From positions 124,001 through 188,000 of the forward strand of contig NZ_JACRSE010000003.1 of the NCBI RefSeq assembly GCF_014281055.1: a stretch of DNA of 64,000 nucleotides, given 5' to 3'. Position numbers and translations under genes: made by a program. Below, one piece after another: positions 56,130 through 64,000 of this stretch; the stretch's first letter is position 1, and each line of letters opens with the position of its first letter. The notes beneath the pieces are model-generated. The model searched no databases. It was given only the letters and a program-made list of their open reading frames with translations, and was not told the DNA's origin. Source of the DNA: Fluviispira vulneris (lineage in GTDB: Bacteria > Bdellovibrionota_B > Oligoflexia > Silvanigrellales > Silvanigrellaceae).

Positions 56130-57128
56130 ATGATAGATGAAAATATTTTGCAAATAAAAAATTTAGTAAAATACTTTCCTATTTTTGGAGGTATTTTTGG
56201 CAAAGAAGTTGCAAAAGTTCACGCTGTCGATAACATCTCATTTAATTTAAAAAAAGGACAAACCTTAGGACTTGTGGGTGAATCAGGTTGTGGGAAAAGT
56301 ACTTTAGGTCGTACGATATTACGATTGCTAGAGCCAACTTCTGGTCATATTATTTTCGATGGAAAAGATATTACTAAACTTTCACAAAAAGAATTGCGAA
56401 CTCTCAGAAAAGAAATTCAAATTATTTTTCAAGATCCTTTTGCAAGTTTAAATCCAAGGATGTCGGTGCGAGAAATTTTATCTGAGCCTTTTGATATACA
56501 TAATCTATATAAGCATCCAGATGAAAGAAAAAATAAACTCGCAAATATTTTAAATGAAGTTGGATTAAATCCTGAGTCTATTGATCGATATCCCCATGAG
56601 TTTTCTGGTGGACAAAGACAAAGAATTGGTATCGCCCGTGCATTAGCGCTCAATCCAAAAATAATTGTTTGTGATGAACCAGTAAGCGCCCTCGATGTTT
56701 CAATTCAAAGTCAAATATTAAATTTAATGATGGATTTAAGAGATAAATATAATTTATCGTATATTTTTATTGCTCATGATTTATCTGTAATAGAACATAT
56801 TTCAGACAATGTAGCTGTTATGTATTTGGGAAAAATCGTTGAACACACATCGTCCGAAAATTTATATAAAAATCCTATTCACCCATACACTCGTGCATTG
56901 ATTTCAAGTATACCAAGACATGATTTTACTGCAAAAAGAGAACGTCATGTCATACAAGGGGATGTTCCAAGTCCTATAAATCCACCAACGGGCTGTAGAT
57001 TTCACACTCGCTGCCCTTTCGTTAAAGATATATGCAAAAATAAAGAACCCATACTTGAAAATATAGGGTCACAGATCAACACACATTTTGTTTCCTGTCA
57101 CTTTAGTAATGAATTAAAAAATAAATAA
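56130..57128 (+). CDS. oppF: Dipeptide/oligopeptide ABC transporter ATP-binding protein
   Basis: A 332-residue OppF/DppF ATPase. The opening KNLVKYFPIFGGIFGKEVAK is typical of OppF. Walker A is [17 protein letters not shown], the Q-loop is QIIFQDPFASLNPRMSVREI, the signature is FSGGQRQRIGIARALA, and Walker B is IIVCDEPVSALDVSIQSQIL. The Cys-rich C-terminal part is GCRFHTRCPFVKDICKNKEP. It pairs with OppD in one importer complex at the inner membrane. Confidence 0.94.
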   Translation: MIDENILQIKNLVKYFPIFGGIFGKEVAKVHAVDNISFNLKKGQTLGLVGESGCGKSTLGRTILRLLEPTSGHIIFDGKDITKLSQKELRTLRKEIQIIFQDPFASLNPRMSVREILSEPFDIHNLYKHPDERKNKLANILNEVGLNPESIDRYPHEFSGGQRQRIGIARALALNPKIIVCDEPVSALDVSIQSQILNLMMDLRDKYNLSYIFIAHDLSVIEHISDNVAVMYLGKIVEHTSSENLYKNPIHPYTRALISSIPRHDFTAKRERHVIQGDVPSPINPPTGCRFHTRCPFVKDICKNKEPILENIGSQINTHFVSCHFSNELKNK

Positions 57129-57238
57129 ACAGATTAATTAAAAACATTTAATTTTTTAAAATACTCTCTTCAGATTTATTTCTTTACATAAGTCTAGTTT
57201 TAGTTCATCATGCATAGAAATAATTTGGAGGAATGATT

Positions 57239-58432
57239 ATGCAAAAGCATCACAAATCTATAGGTCTCGTAGGATATCACTCAGTTCAATTCTTTACACG
57301 AGAACTTGAAAAAACAGTAAATTGGCATAAAGAAAAATTTGGTTTTATTGAAATGGCAAAATCCTCCCCAGAATGGGAAAAAAAGAATGGAATGCGCTCT
57401 ATTGTTTTAAATGGAGCAGGAAAACTGGGCTGGATATTTACCGAACCTATTGAAAAAGCGTCTTCAGCTGGAAGATATTTAAGTATGCATCCCGATGGAG
57501 CTGCTTTTTTAAATTTTAGAGTTAAAAATTTAAAACACACTGCTGAGTTTTTAGTGGATAAAAAAGCTCCTTTTCTTTATGATATTGAATCACATAAATC
57601 TAATAATGATGGTTACTGGAATGAAACTGCAATCGCAACAGCAATAGATGATGTTGGTTTCCGATTTATTGAAGAAAAAAATTATGATCAATTTGCTCCA
57701 GGGTTTGTTTGGACAAATAAAGAAGCTAAAGATCAACCAAACTCTCTCGGACTCGATCTCGGAATCGACCATGTGACTTGCAATGCTCGTTCAATGCATT
57801 CTTTGACTGAATTTTATAGACATTGTCTTGGCTTTGAACAATATTGGGGTATTGAGTTCCACACAGCACATCATACAACTGAGCATAGCACAGGCTCTGG
57901 TCTTGAAAGTATTGTTATGTGGGATAAAGAGAGCGGTATTAAGTTTGCAACAAATCAACCTCTTGCCCCTTATTTCCATAATTCACAGATTGAAATTTAT
58001 ATTGAAGACAATCGGGGCTCAGGCATTCAACATCTTGCTCTTGGAACAAAAAATATTATTCATTCTGTAAGTCAAATTAAAGAAAGAAATGCGGTTTTTC
58101 TAGATGCATCTGATAAATATTATCAGCAACTTCCTGAGCGTATGCAAAAAATGAAATTGAAAAAAATTAATGAGCCAATGGAAATTGTGCAAAAAAATAA
58201 TATTCTTTTAGACGGTGCTGAAGGAAAGTATTTATTACAAATATTCATGAAAGAACAAAGCATTCAATTTAATAATAAAGAATATGGACCGTTTTTCTAT
58301 GAAATTATTCAAAGACAAGGAGACGAAAGCTTCGGAGAAGGAAACTTTAAAGCTCTTTTTGACAGCATTGAAAAACAACAAGTAGCTGATCATAGACAAG
58401 AAATGAGAGATAGAATCGACTCCCTCTCTTAG
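57239..58432 (+). CDS. hppD: 4-hydroxyphenylpyruvate dioxygenase
   Basis: A 397-residue two-module Fe(II) dioxygenase converting 4-hydroxyphenylpyruvate to homogentisate in tyrosine catabolism. The N-terminal module begins VGYHSVQFFTRELEKTVNWH. The catalytic C-terminal module has GIDHVTCNARSMHSLTEFYR (first iron His), GSGIQHLALGTKNIIHSVSQ (second) and LLQIFMKEQSIQFNNKEYGP followed by FFYEIIQRQGDESFGEGNF, with the glutamate ligand in FYEIIQR. I chose the ATG at 57239 since GGAGGA ends 6 bases before it; an ATG at 57233 abuts it. Related hydroxymandelate synthases are shorter and differ at the C-terminus. No homogentisate dioxygenase gene is adjacent. Confidence 0.92.
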   Translation: MQKHHKSIGLVGYHSVQFFTRELEKTVNWHKEKFGFIEMAKSSPEWEKKNGMRSIVLNGAGKLGWIFTEPIEKASSAGRYLSMHPDGAAFLNFRVKNLKHTAEFLVDKKAPFLYDIESHKSNNDGYWNETAIATAIDDVGFRFIEEKNYDQFAPGFVWTNKEAKDQPNSLGLDLGIDHVTCNARSMHSLTEFYRHCLGFEQYWGIEFHTAHHTTEHSTGSGLESIVMWDKESGIKFATNQPLAPYFHNSQIEIYIEDNRGSGIQHLALGTKNIIHSVSQIKERNAVFLDASDKYYQQLPERMQKMKLKKINEPMEIVQKNNILLDGAEGKYLLQIFMKEQSIQFNNKEYGPFFYEIIQRQGDESFGEGNFKALFDSIEKQQVADHRQEMRDRIDSLS

Positions 58433-58453
58433 TTACACTTTTTTTTAAAAAAA

Positions 58454-58478
58454 GCTTGCGCAGCTTATATGCGCATGC
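58454..58478. repeat. Inverted repeat after hppD
   Basis: GCTTGCGCA (58454-58462) and TGCGCATGC (58470-58478) form a 9-bp inverted repeat with one mismatch and a 7-base loop. It lies 22 bases after the hppD stop. No T-run follows, so it may be a Rho-independent-like hairpin without a tail or an operator for the small gene downstream. Confidence 0.45.
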
Positions 58479-58554
58479 TAAACCTCAACGCCTGTATTGG
58501 AGAAGTTCGGCACACGTTTCGACTTCCCAACTTTCTTTGTGAGGAGACAAAAAA

Positions 58555-58686
58555 ATGGGTAAGAGCGACAACCGCCGTACGTTTAAAATGAAGAGAAAAA
58601 AATCTCAAGTAGCTAAAAAAGCTCGTATTAAAGCTAAAATTGCAGCAGCTCAGGCTGTTGCTAAAAAGACTTCTGCAAAGAAGTAA
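58555..58686 (+). CDS. Small basic protein of 43 residues
   Basis: A very short gene with GAGGAG 8 bases upstream of the ATG. The product begins MGKSDNRRTFKMKRKKSQ and continues with alternating Lys/Ala/Ile to a Lys-Lys end. It is Lys/Arg-rich, Ala-rich, without Cys, and likely helical, so RNA or ribosome binding is plausible; small ribosomal-type proteins have similar composition, but I do not identify a specific family. Codons are less AT-rich than those of the neighbours, as in highly expressed genes. It lies just upstream of tRNA-Ser, with 17 bases between. Confidence 0.7.
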   Translation: MGKSDNRRTFKMKRKKSQVAKKARIKAKIAAAQAVAKKTSAKK

Positions 58687-58703
58687 GATTTTTTGATTTT
58701 AAT

Positions 58704-58794
<91 letters not shown>

Positions 58795-58800
58795 TTCAAA

Positions 58801-58831
58801 CCCCGACTTATCTATATAAGCCGGGGTTTTT
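58801..58831 (+). terminator. Intrinsic terminator after tRNA-Ser
   Basis: The stem CCCCGACTTA (58801-58810) pairs with TAAGCCGGGG (58817-58826) with one mismatch and a 6-base loop, followed by T-rich sequence. It ends the tRNA-Ser transcript. Confidence 0.85.
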
Positions 58832-58863
58832 AGTTCTAAAGTTTTCGAGCATCACATTTTAAC

Positions 58864-59315
58864 TTGGATGGGATTTCCGATTTAAAAAAGCAGATAAATT
58901 TAAAGAACTCGCAGGAATCTCAAGCAAAAGTTGTTCATATTGAAATTATAAAGAATCTTATATATAAAAATATTGGTAAAAAGTTTAGTAGATCTGGCAT
59001 TTATTCATTTTCTAAAAAAATAGGTTTAAGAAAAGTCAAACCGAGACCATTACATGTTAAAAATGATCCAGAAGTTATTGCAGAATGGAGAAAAAACTTT
59101 CCTAAAGTTTTAGATAAGGTAAAGAGAGAATATCCAGATAAAAAAGTTATCCAATATTACCAAGATGAAACTAGATTTGAGCAAAAGACAATCATGTCAG
59201 GAATTTGGAGTCCAAAAGGGGTTCGCCCTGAGTATAAGAATGAAAATGGTTTTTTAAATTCATGGATATATGGAGCAATAAATACTGAAACTGGGAAAAG
59301 ATTCGAGCCTGTTCT
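58864..59315 (+). pseudogene. Truncated IS630-family transposase
   Basis: An open frame from a weak TTG encodes about 150 residues of recognisable IS630/Tc1-type transposase, then runs on as unrelated sequence to 59439. The visible parts are a winged-helix segment (RSGIYSFSKKIGLRKVKPRP), the AEWRKNFPKVLDKVKREYPD linker and the first catalytic aspartate in IQYYQDETRFEQKTIMSGIW. After TGKRFEPVLPT the homology stops. The N-terminal helix-turn-helix and the second and third catalytic acids are missing, so the element cannot transpose. No terminal inverted repeats or target duplication were found. It lies 70 bases after tRNA-Ser and marks the start of accessory DNA. Confidence 0.8.
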
Positions 59316-59640
59316 ACCAACTCAGGAACCCTTTAAGCTAATCTCAATATCCAAAAAACTATTGCTTTCGACACTACTTAGACGTAACGACACCTCATCG
59401 AATGGTTTACTTTCGTTCATCTCCTTGTTTCACACATGACACATTTACTGTGCCTTTTCTCCTACGCTTACCACAATAACTTTTGATTAATGCAGCGAAG
59501 AGTTGTTTGAAGCCTTCTCCTGTAAAACGATTTCGAGGGGGCGCCCCTCATCTTTTACACAGCATTGCTGAATAGTATCTTTCGATATTCACCACATTCG
59601 TGGAGCACTTTTAGACCGTCTACTAGGGACACCCCTTAAA
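59316..59640 (-). mobile_element. Possible group II intron 5' fragment
   Basis: This block of about 325 bases is less AT-rich than both flanks and breaks the IS630 transposase frame. Read on the minus strand it has no long open frame but several short stems and the phrase TGAACGAAAGTAAACC, followed by TGTCG and CTAAGTAGTGTCGAAAGC. These resemble the domain I region of bacterial group II introns as I remember it. A GTGTCCC near 59630 would be the intron 5' end, not a perfect GTGYG. No domain V or reverse transcriptase is present, so if correct it is a dead 5' piece. This assignment is tentative. Confidence 0.35.
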
Positions 59641-59973
59641 CTGTTTTTTGCAACAGAACTCAAAATTATCTTATAAATTTTAGAAATTAATGAAAAATAT
59701 CTATTAAAAAAAATTAAATTAATTATTTTGAAAAATATTTAATATCCATGTGAATTATGATAAAACACCTAGTAAAAAATAATTAAATCTGTTACTTTTT
59801 TAAATTTGATAAAAATATATATGTTTATATTTGTAATTCAGAAAAAATTAAAATATATTTTTTAAAGTTAAGACCGCATTTATAATGTTCGGTTTTACTA
59901 TAAAATTATTTAATATGACTAATTCTTTGTTATATCAAATAAGAATAAAAAAAGAATAGGAGATTCTTTAATT
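59641..59973. other. AT-rich leader region of the toxin locus
   Basis: The stretch is almost entirely A and T, with no open frame or hairpin I can support. It must carry the promoter of the two toxin genes. The ribosome binding site of the first toxin gene, AGGAG near 59960, lies at its right edge about 11 bases from the ATG. No clear -35/-10 pair was identified, because nearly any hexamer fits such AT-rich sequence. Confidence 0.4.
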
Positions 59974-62900
59974 ATGAAATGTTATGAAAGTGAAAATATC
60001 AATCTAGCTGATATTTTTGATTATGCAAGTTATGAAGGTTTAATTAATAAAGAAACATATAATGATATTATTATAAATTTGTATAAAATCCTTCAATATC
60101 CTGAATTCAAAAGTTTTTTACAAGGTAAGAATACAATCAATAATTCAGAAAATGCAATTTCAAAATTTAATAAATCTATTAAGGAAATAAATGAAAGATT
60201 TTCTTTGTCAAATAATAGATCTGTAAATAGTTTGATTAGAATTTATAACAATATCTCAAATTCTATATTACTCGATACTTATACTTCTGAAACAGATATT
60301 TTGAGCAGACAAAACAGGTATGACATTTTATCTGTCGGAGATCTAGACAACTTTAAATTACTCAATGAACAATCAATAGCATCTTCAAAAATTAGAAGAT
60401 TTAATAATCTTATTTCAAACATTAAATTAAGATTAAATATCAAAGAAAATTTTTTTCCATTGTTAAAAGGTTTTGATAAAGAAAGTAGACAAGTAAAATT
60501 TTTAGAAATGGAAACTTATGAAATAAAAAACTATCAAGTTTCTGAAGAAGAATTTTCTCAATTTTCAAAGTTTGCAAATTATTTTCATGAGCTTTCCTCT
60601 TTGCCAGAATATACTGGCCTTTCTAAAGCATTTGCAATTCAAAGTCTATTTGATTTTTTTAAAGAAAATAAGACCTCATCAGTTCCATTGACTCAATTTG
60701 AAAAGCTCTTAAAGATTCAGTATTATGTAGGAATTTCACAAATAGCATTGGGTGTTAGTGATGAACTTATCTACCTTGAGCATGTCGTTGATCTTATAAC
60801 AGGTGCCACATTAAATCCCGCACTGACTGTGATTAAGAATATATCTTCTACTGCAAATATGTTACTTAGCGTTATAAATATATCTCTTGATATTGCGGTT
60901 TTAGCAAACACTAGAACAAACTCAGAGAATGTTATATTTGGCACAAAACTTGGTTTTGATATTGGATCCTTAGGATTAGGAGTCGCAGCCCTTGCTGGAG
61001 TTGAATTTACTGGGCCACTAGGTCTTATTCTTGGAGGAATAACGCCTGGTATAATCGGTATTGTCTCTAATTTAGAAAATAATAAACAACGAGCAATTGC
61101 TATAGCCCAAGTTTTTGATTCTATAGAAAATGACTATAGTTATCACGATTCACAATTTCATCATTTTAAAGATGAAGTAACAACAGCATCTTTTGCGTTA
61201 AATTTAACTGATGAACATAACATAAGATTAAATAATTCAGTCATAGAATCATTAGATTTAAGTGATAGAAAAAAAATAAAAATTACTTTTGGTAATAATT
61301 ACTTAATGAAAACTGAACATGCTGAATACATGAAAAACGGAAGTTACGCACAATCATTTTTTGGCCCAAATCCAAGCCCTCTTCTTGGTAAATATCAATT
61401 TTTACAACATCCAATAAATAAAAATGATTATATTAGCATAAATGAATATCTACACATTCCAAAAAATAAAGAAGTCTCAATTTTAGAACCAGAAACTCTT
61501 TCTAAACGTTTGAGCGTAATTTTACCAGTAACTCCAATAACATATATTTGGTATGATTTTCATCCTGCTTCAGCTCTTTCAGAAGAAGACGCTAAGACAC
61601 TTTGGAAATTACAAAAAAATGCTCAAGGTCTTTTTATTTTTACCTATCATCAAGCCGCTGCTTACAAGGCCATCCACGATATAGAATTAAGATATGAAGC
61701 AACTGATATCAATATTCAATTAGGGTCTGAAGAATTGGATTTACATATCCCTAATATTCCTGCAGAATGGCAAAACAAAATTAGATATTATTTATATGGC
61801 AAACAAGACGGTGTATATCACTTATATCCAAGAAATGGAGTACACTACAATATTACGGGAACAGGTGAAGAAACATTCTACATTGTAATTTCAAAAGAAA
61901 AAACCGACATAGAATTTGATTTTCAAAATATTAATTTTATTGATAATAGACTTTTAATCAATAATGCAACTTTTATTTTCGATAAAAATAATAAACCAAA
62001 GAATGTTATTATTGTTTATAATTCAGTAATAATTGGAACGAATCAATCAAGCTCAATTTATGTGGATATTGAAAATTCAATACTTAAAATAGATAGCATT
62101 GATTTTGGCAATCCTTCTGATATGACTCTGGAAGAAATTAAATCTAAAATTGAAGTAAAATCATCACATTTTGATAATTATGGATTTATTAAAATAAATG
62201 ATTTATCTCTTAAAGAAATAGAAAAATTTAGTAGAGAAAAGGGAATTGCGGAATCAACTTTTAAAGAGCATTTAAACAGAAATATAACTCCTTATAAAAC
62301 ATCTCCTTTTAGCGTATGGTATAATATAGCAGATAAAAATTTCATTATAGATCCGAGTATTTTTTCATCTGATCCAATTAGAAAAGGATTAAAACTTTTA
62401 GGAAAAAATCAAGATAATTTGTTCTTTTTTGATTATTCAAATCAAAAGATATATAATCAAGATAAAAATAATAATCTAAATTTATTTATTAAAGAAAAGG
62501 TAAAAAATGTACTTATGCTAAAAACAATAAATAGCATAAGTGATAAATATCCAGATTCTCTTGCTTTTAAGGATTTATTAAGCGGAGATAATGTTACAGT
62601 TGATTTAAAAAGTAATAGCTTTAGATCAGTATCAGTAGATATAAATAATAATATTATTCACTATCCAGTAAACATAATTTCAGGATATAAAAATATTTTA
62701 TTTAATAATTATATAAAGTTATCAATAAAAGATAACGATTTTATTTATGATGCTTTTATGAATTATTCTGAAAATGAAAATATTATTTTCTATTCAAACC
62801 AAATGTTTAATAGGAAAAAATTATTATCATTATTTGGAAGTAAAATTTCTTCTGTTTATTATTATTATTATAATCAAGAAGCAAAATCATTAATTCTAGT

Positions 62901-63210
62901 TAAAGGCTCTAAAGCTAAAGTTATTATAGAAAATGTACTGAAAGTTAACTTTTCAAATAATAAAATTTTAGCGACATTGTCTGATGGTTACGATATCATA
63001 TTCCAACCAGAATCTCCTCCTTTATTAATTGGATTATTTGGTGTAAATATTGATAACAGCGATATCAATGATGCAATAATAAAATTAAGAAGAACGATCA
63101 AAGATCTTAAACTATCATCATTGCTTTCACTGGGTTCAAACAAATATTGTTATTATCCATTAGGAGATGGTGGATTTGGTCGAATAATTTCTATAAATAA
63201 AAAACAATAA
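59974..63210 (+). CDS. Large clostridial toxin-like translocation/pore-forming protein (stand-alone)
   Basis: A 1078-residue protein homologous to the delivery domain of TcdA/TcdB (TcdA_TcdB_pore family), which inserts into acidified endosomes and translocates the enzymatic part. Aligned by eye: QVKFLEMETYEIKNYQVSEE with EFSQFSKFANYFHE (about residues 170-205); KAFAIQSLFDFFKENK, near TcdB AFFIQSLIEYNSSK (about 218); a hydrophobic hairpin region at about 250-366 ending in GPLGLILGGITPGIIGIVSN; NDYISINEYLHIP and PITYIWYDFHPASAL (about 484-530); and ELRYEATDINIQLGSEELDL (about 570), near TcdB PRYEDTNIRINL. The C-terminus SNKYCYYPLGDGGFGRII resembles the first CROP-type repeat, then stops. Glucosyltransferase, cysteine protease and CROP receptor repeats are absent. 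There is no signal peptide. It lies 49 bases upstream of the glucosyltransferase gene. Confidence 0.85.
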   Translation: MKCYESENINLADIFDYASYEGLINKETYNDIIINLYKILQYPEFKSFLQGKNTINNSENAISKFNKSIKEINERFSLSNNRSVNSLIRIYNNISNSILLDTYTSETDILSRQNRYDILSVGDLDNFKLLNEQSIASSKIRRFNNLISNIKLRLNIKENFFPLLKGFDKESRQVKFLEMETYEIKNYQVSEEEFSQFSKFANYFHELSSLPEYTGLSKAFAIQSLFDFFKENKTSSVPLTQFEKLLKIQYYVGISQIALGVSDELIYLEHVVDLITGATLNPALTVIKNISSTANMLLSVINISLDIAVLANTRTNSENVIFGTKLGFDIGSLGLGVAALAGVEFTGPLGLILGGITPGIIGIVSNLENNKQRAIAIAQVFDSIENDYSYHDSQFHHFKDEVTTASFALNLTDEHNIRLNNSVIESLDLSDRKKIKITFGNNYLMKTEHAEYMKNGSYAQSFFGPNPSPLLGKYQFLQHPINKNDYISINEYLHIPKNKEVSILEPETLSKRLSVILPVTPITYIWYDFHPASALSEEDAKTLWKLQKNAQGLFIFTYHQAAAYKAIHDIELRYEATDINIQLGSEELDLHIPNIPAEWQNKIRYYLYGKQDGVYHLYPRNGVHYNITGTGEETFYIVISKEKTDIEFDFQNINFIDNRLLINNATFIFDKNNKPKNVIIVYNSVIIGTNQSSSIYVDIENSILKIDSIDFGNPSDMTLEEIKSKIEVKSSHFDNYGFIKINDLSLKEIEKFSREKGIAESTFKEHLNRNITPYKTSPFSVWYNIADKNFIIDPSIFSSDPIRKGLKLLGKNQDNLFFFDYSNQKIYNQDKNNNLNLFIKEKVKNVLMLKTINSISDKYPDSLAFKDLLSGDNVTVDLKSNSFRSVSVDINNNIIHYPVNIISGYKNILFNNYIKLSIKDNDFIYDAFMNYSENENIIFYSNQMFNRKKLLSLFGSKISSVYYYYYNQEAKSLILVKGSKAKVIIENVLKVNFSNNKILATLSDGYDIIFQPESPPLLIGLFGVNIDNSDINDAIIKLRRTIKDLKLSSLLSLGSNKYCYYPLGDGGFGRIISINKKQ

Positions 63211-63259
63211 AATAAATAAAATATTATTATATAAATATATATCCTTAGGATTAATAACT

Positions 63260-64000
63260 ATGAAATTTTTTAAAAGTAAAGCTAAATCTAGTATAAATAA
63301 AACAGATGAAATTGCACAAAAAATTGAAGAATCTAAAAACGTTTTCGTTAATGATGATAATGTGATTAAAAATGAAAAAGATAAACTTTTATCCGTATTA
63401 ACATCTTATAAAGATAAATTGTTGAATCATGAATTAACAGGCGAGATCGAATATGAATATTTAACAGATATGTTAAAATATACCTATTATGGAGATACTT
63501 TCGGTAACAATATAGAATTCAAAGAGCTGCGTGCTTATTTTTATAAGGCGTATCTTGAACTTTCAAATGAAATTCTTGGCGAAGGAATACCTCATAATAT
63601 CCATATGGTTTGGCTCGGCGGCCCTTTAGGTCAAGCTCAAAAAGATTATTTAAAAATATGGGGTTCGATAAACAAAAGATACAGCGTTTATGTTTGGTAT
63701 GATTCTGCTGCTTCTTTTGTGTATCAAACGAGACAATTTATAATCAAATATTTTCAAAAAAATTTCCCTCAAGATTTTCCAGATAATTTCTTACAGGTGC
63801 AAGATGAAATTTATAAACATGTTTTAGAAGATAGTGATTTTTTTAATTATGTGCACAATGAAGAGAATGAAATTATAAATAGCCCGAATATAAGACTAAA
63901 AAATTTCTTAATCAAAAAATTTAATACTGAAGAAGAAAGATTTGAAATAGAAAAATTATTTGATGAAAATCAAAAAAAATTCGAATCCATGTTTGACGCT
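63260..64000 (+). CDS. Large clostridial toxin-like glucosyltransferase, N-terminal part (cut by window end)
   Basis: An open frame of 247 codons runs off the right edge. Residues about 1-105 are charged and helical like the N-terminal membrane-localising bundle of TcdB (TcdB_N). Residues 108-155 match the start of the GT44 glucosyltransferase domain: GEGIPHNIHMVWLGGPLGQA, near TcdB VHFVWIGG, with Trp118 at the UDP-sugar-stacking position, and RYSVYVWYDSAASFVY, near VNVFYDSNAF. In clostridia this domain glucosylates Rho/Ras GTPases. The DXD metal motif and everything after residue 247 lie outside the window, so activity and full length cannot be judged. AGGA is 9 bases from the ATG. It follows the translocation gene closely, in the same direction. 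Confidence 0.83.
   Translation, partial: MKFFKSKAKSSINKTDEIAQKIEESKNVFVNDDNVIKNEKDKLLSVLTSYKDKLLNHELTGEIEYEYLTDMLKYTYYGDTFGNNIEFKELRAYFYKAYLELSNEILGEGIPHNIHMVWLGGPLGQAQKDYLKIWGSINKRYSVYVWYDSAASFVYQTRQFIIKYFQKNFPQDFPDNFLQVQDEIYKHVLEDSDFFNYVHNEENEIINSPNIRLKNFLIKKFNTEEERFEIEKLFDENQKKFESMFDA

Noticed and set aside
58801..58831. Hairpin considered as an attachment site beside tRNA-Ser
   Set aside because: Stem, loop and T-rich tail fit an ordinary intrinsic terminator, and no second copy was found in the window.

Overview
The window comes from an AT-rich Gram-negative chromosome (only about a third G+C by eye). An outer membrane is implied by lpxC, a periplasm by several signal-peptide proteins, and a CarD-type regulator plus a heat-shock-type sigma factor with an acidic extension recall delta-proteobacterial and Bdellovibrionota lineages. 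A member of Bdellovibrionota/Oligoflexia (Silvanigrella-like) is my best guess, but this is inference from gene content. No rRNA, CRISPR array or complete insertion sequence was seen.

Layout. 1-5.8 kb: a possible tgt tail, CarD, an HD phosphohydrolase, a DsbH/SPATA20-like protein and a PEP synthase regulatory protein. 5.8-7.3 kb: a gene-poor stretch carrying a pertussis-toxin-S1-like ADP-ribosyltransferase. 7.3-9 kb: CsaA and an MFS exporter. 9.3-14.9 kb: a compact five-gene operon (radical SAM, ATP-grasp ligase, arginase/agmatinase-family hydrolase, EamA exporter, MFS exporter) that looks like an undescribed small-molecule or peptide pathway. 14.9-18 kb: FkbM methyltransferase, MscS channel, fatty acid hydroxylase. 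18-25 kb: housekeeping cysS, dnaJ, lpxC, ssb, a YceI protein and dapD. 25-28.4 kb: an LtaS-like phosphoglycerol transferase and an HDAC/acetylpolyamine amidohydrolase. 28.5-35.5 kb: a ugpQ-B-A-E-C operon followed by an alkyl sulfatase, together a phosphate- and sulfate-ester scavenging block. 35.6-44.9 kb: glycosyltransferase/methyltransferase pair, tRNA-His, GNAT, two UspA proteins, a thioredoxin-NHL protein and a btuF-btuC-btuD importer. 44.9-58.7 kb: sigma factor, lipid kinase, GNAT, PcrA helicase, rpe, polyprenyl synthase, M16 protease, 2OG-Fe oxygenase, oppD/oppF with an interleaved nitroreductase, HPPD, a 43-residue basic protein and tRNA-Ser.

58.8-64 kb: just past tRNA-Ser the sequence becomes accessory. 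It holds a broken IS630-type transposase, a short GC-richer piece that may be a group II intron remnant, and then two genes homologous to different parts of the large clostridial glucosylating toxins (TcdA/TcdB). The first (59974-63210) is the translocation/pore-forming module alone. The second (63260 to the window end) starts with the N-terminal helical region and glucosyltransferase domain. In clostridia these modules lie in the opposite order on one polypeptide, so this split, inverted two-gene arrangement is the strongest candidate here for an undescribed system. With the S1-like toxin it suggests a bacterium that manipulates eukaryotic hosts.
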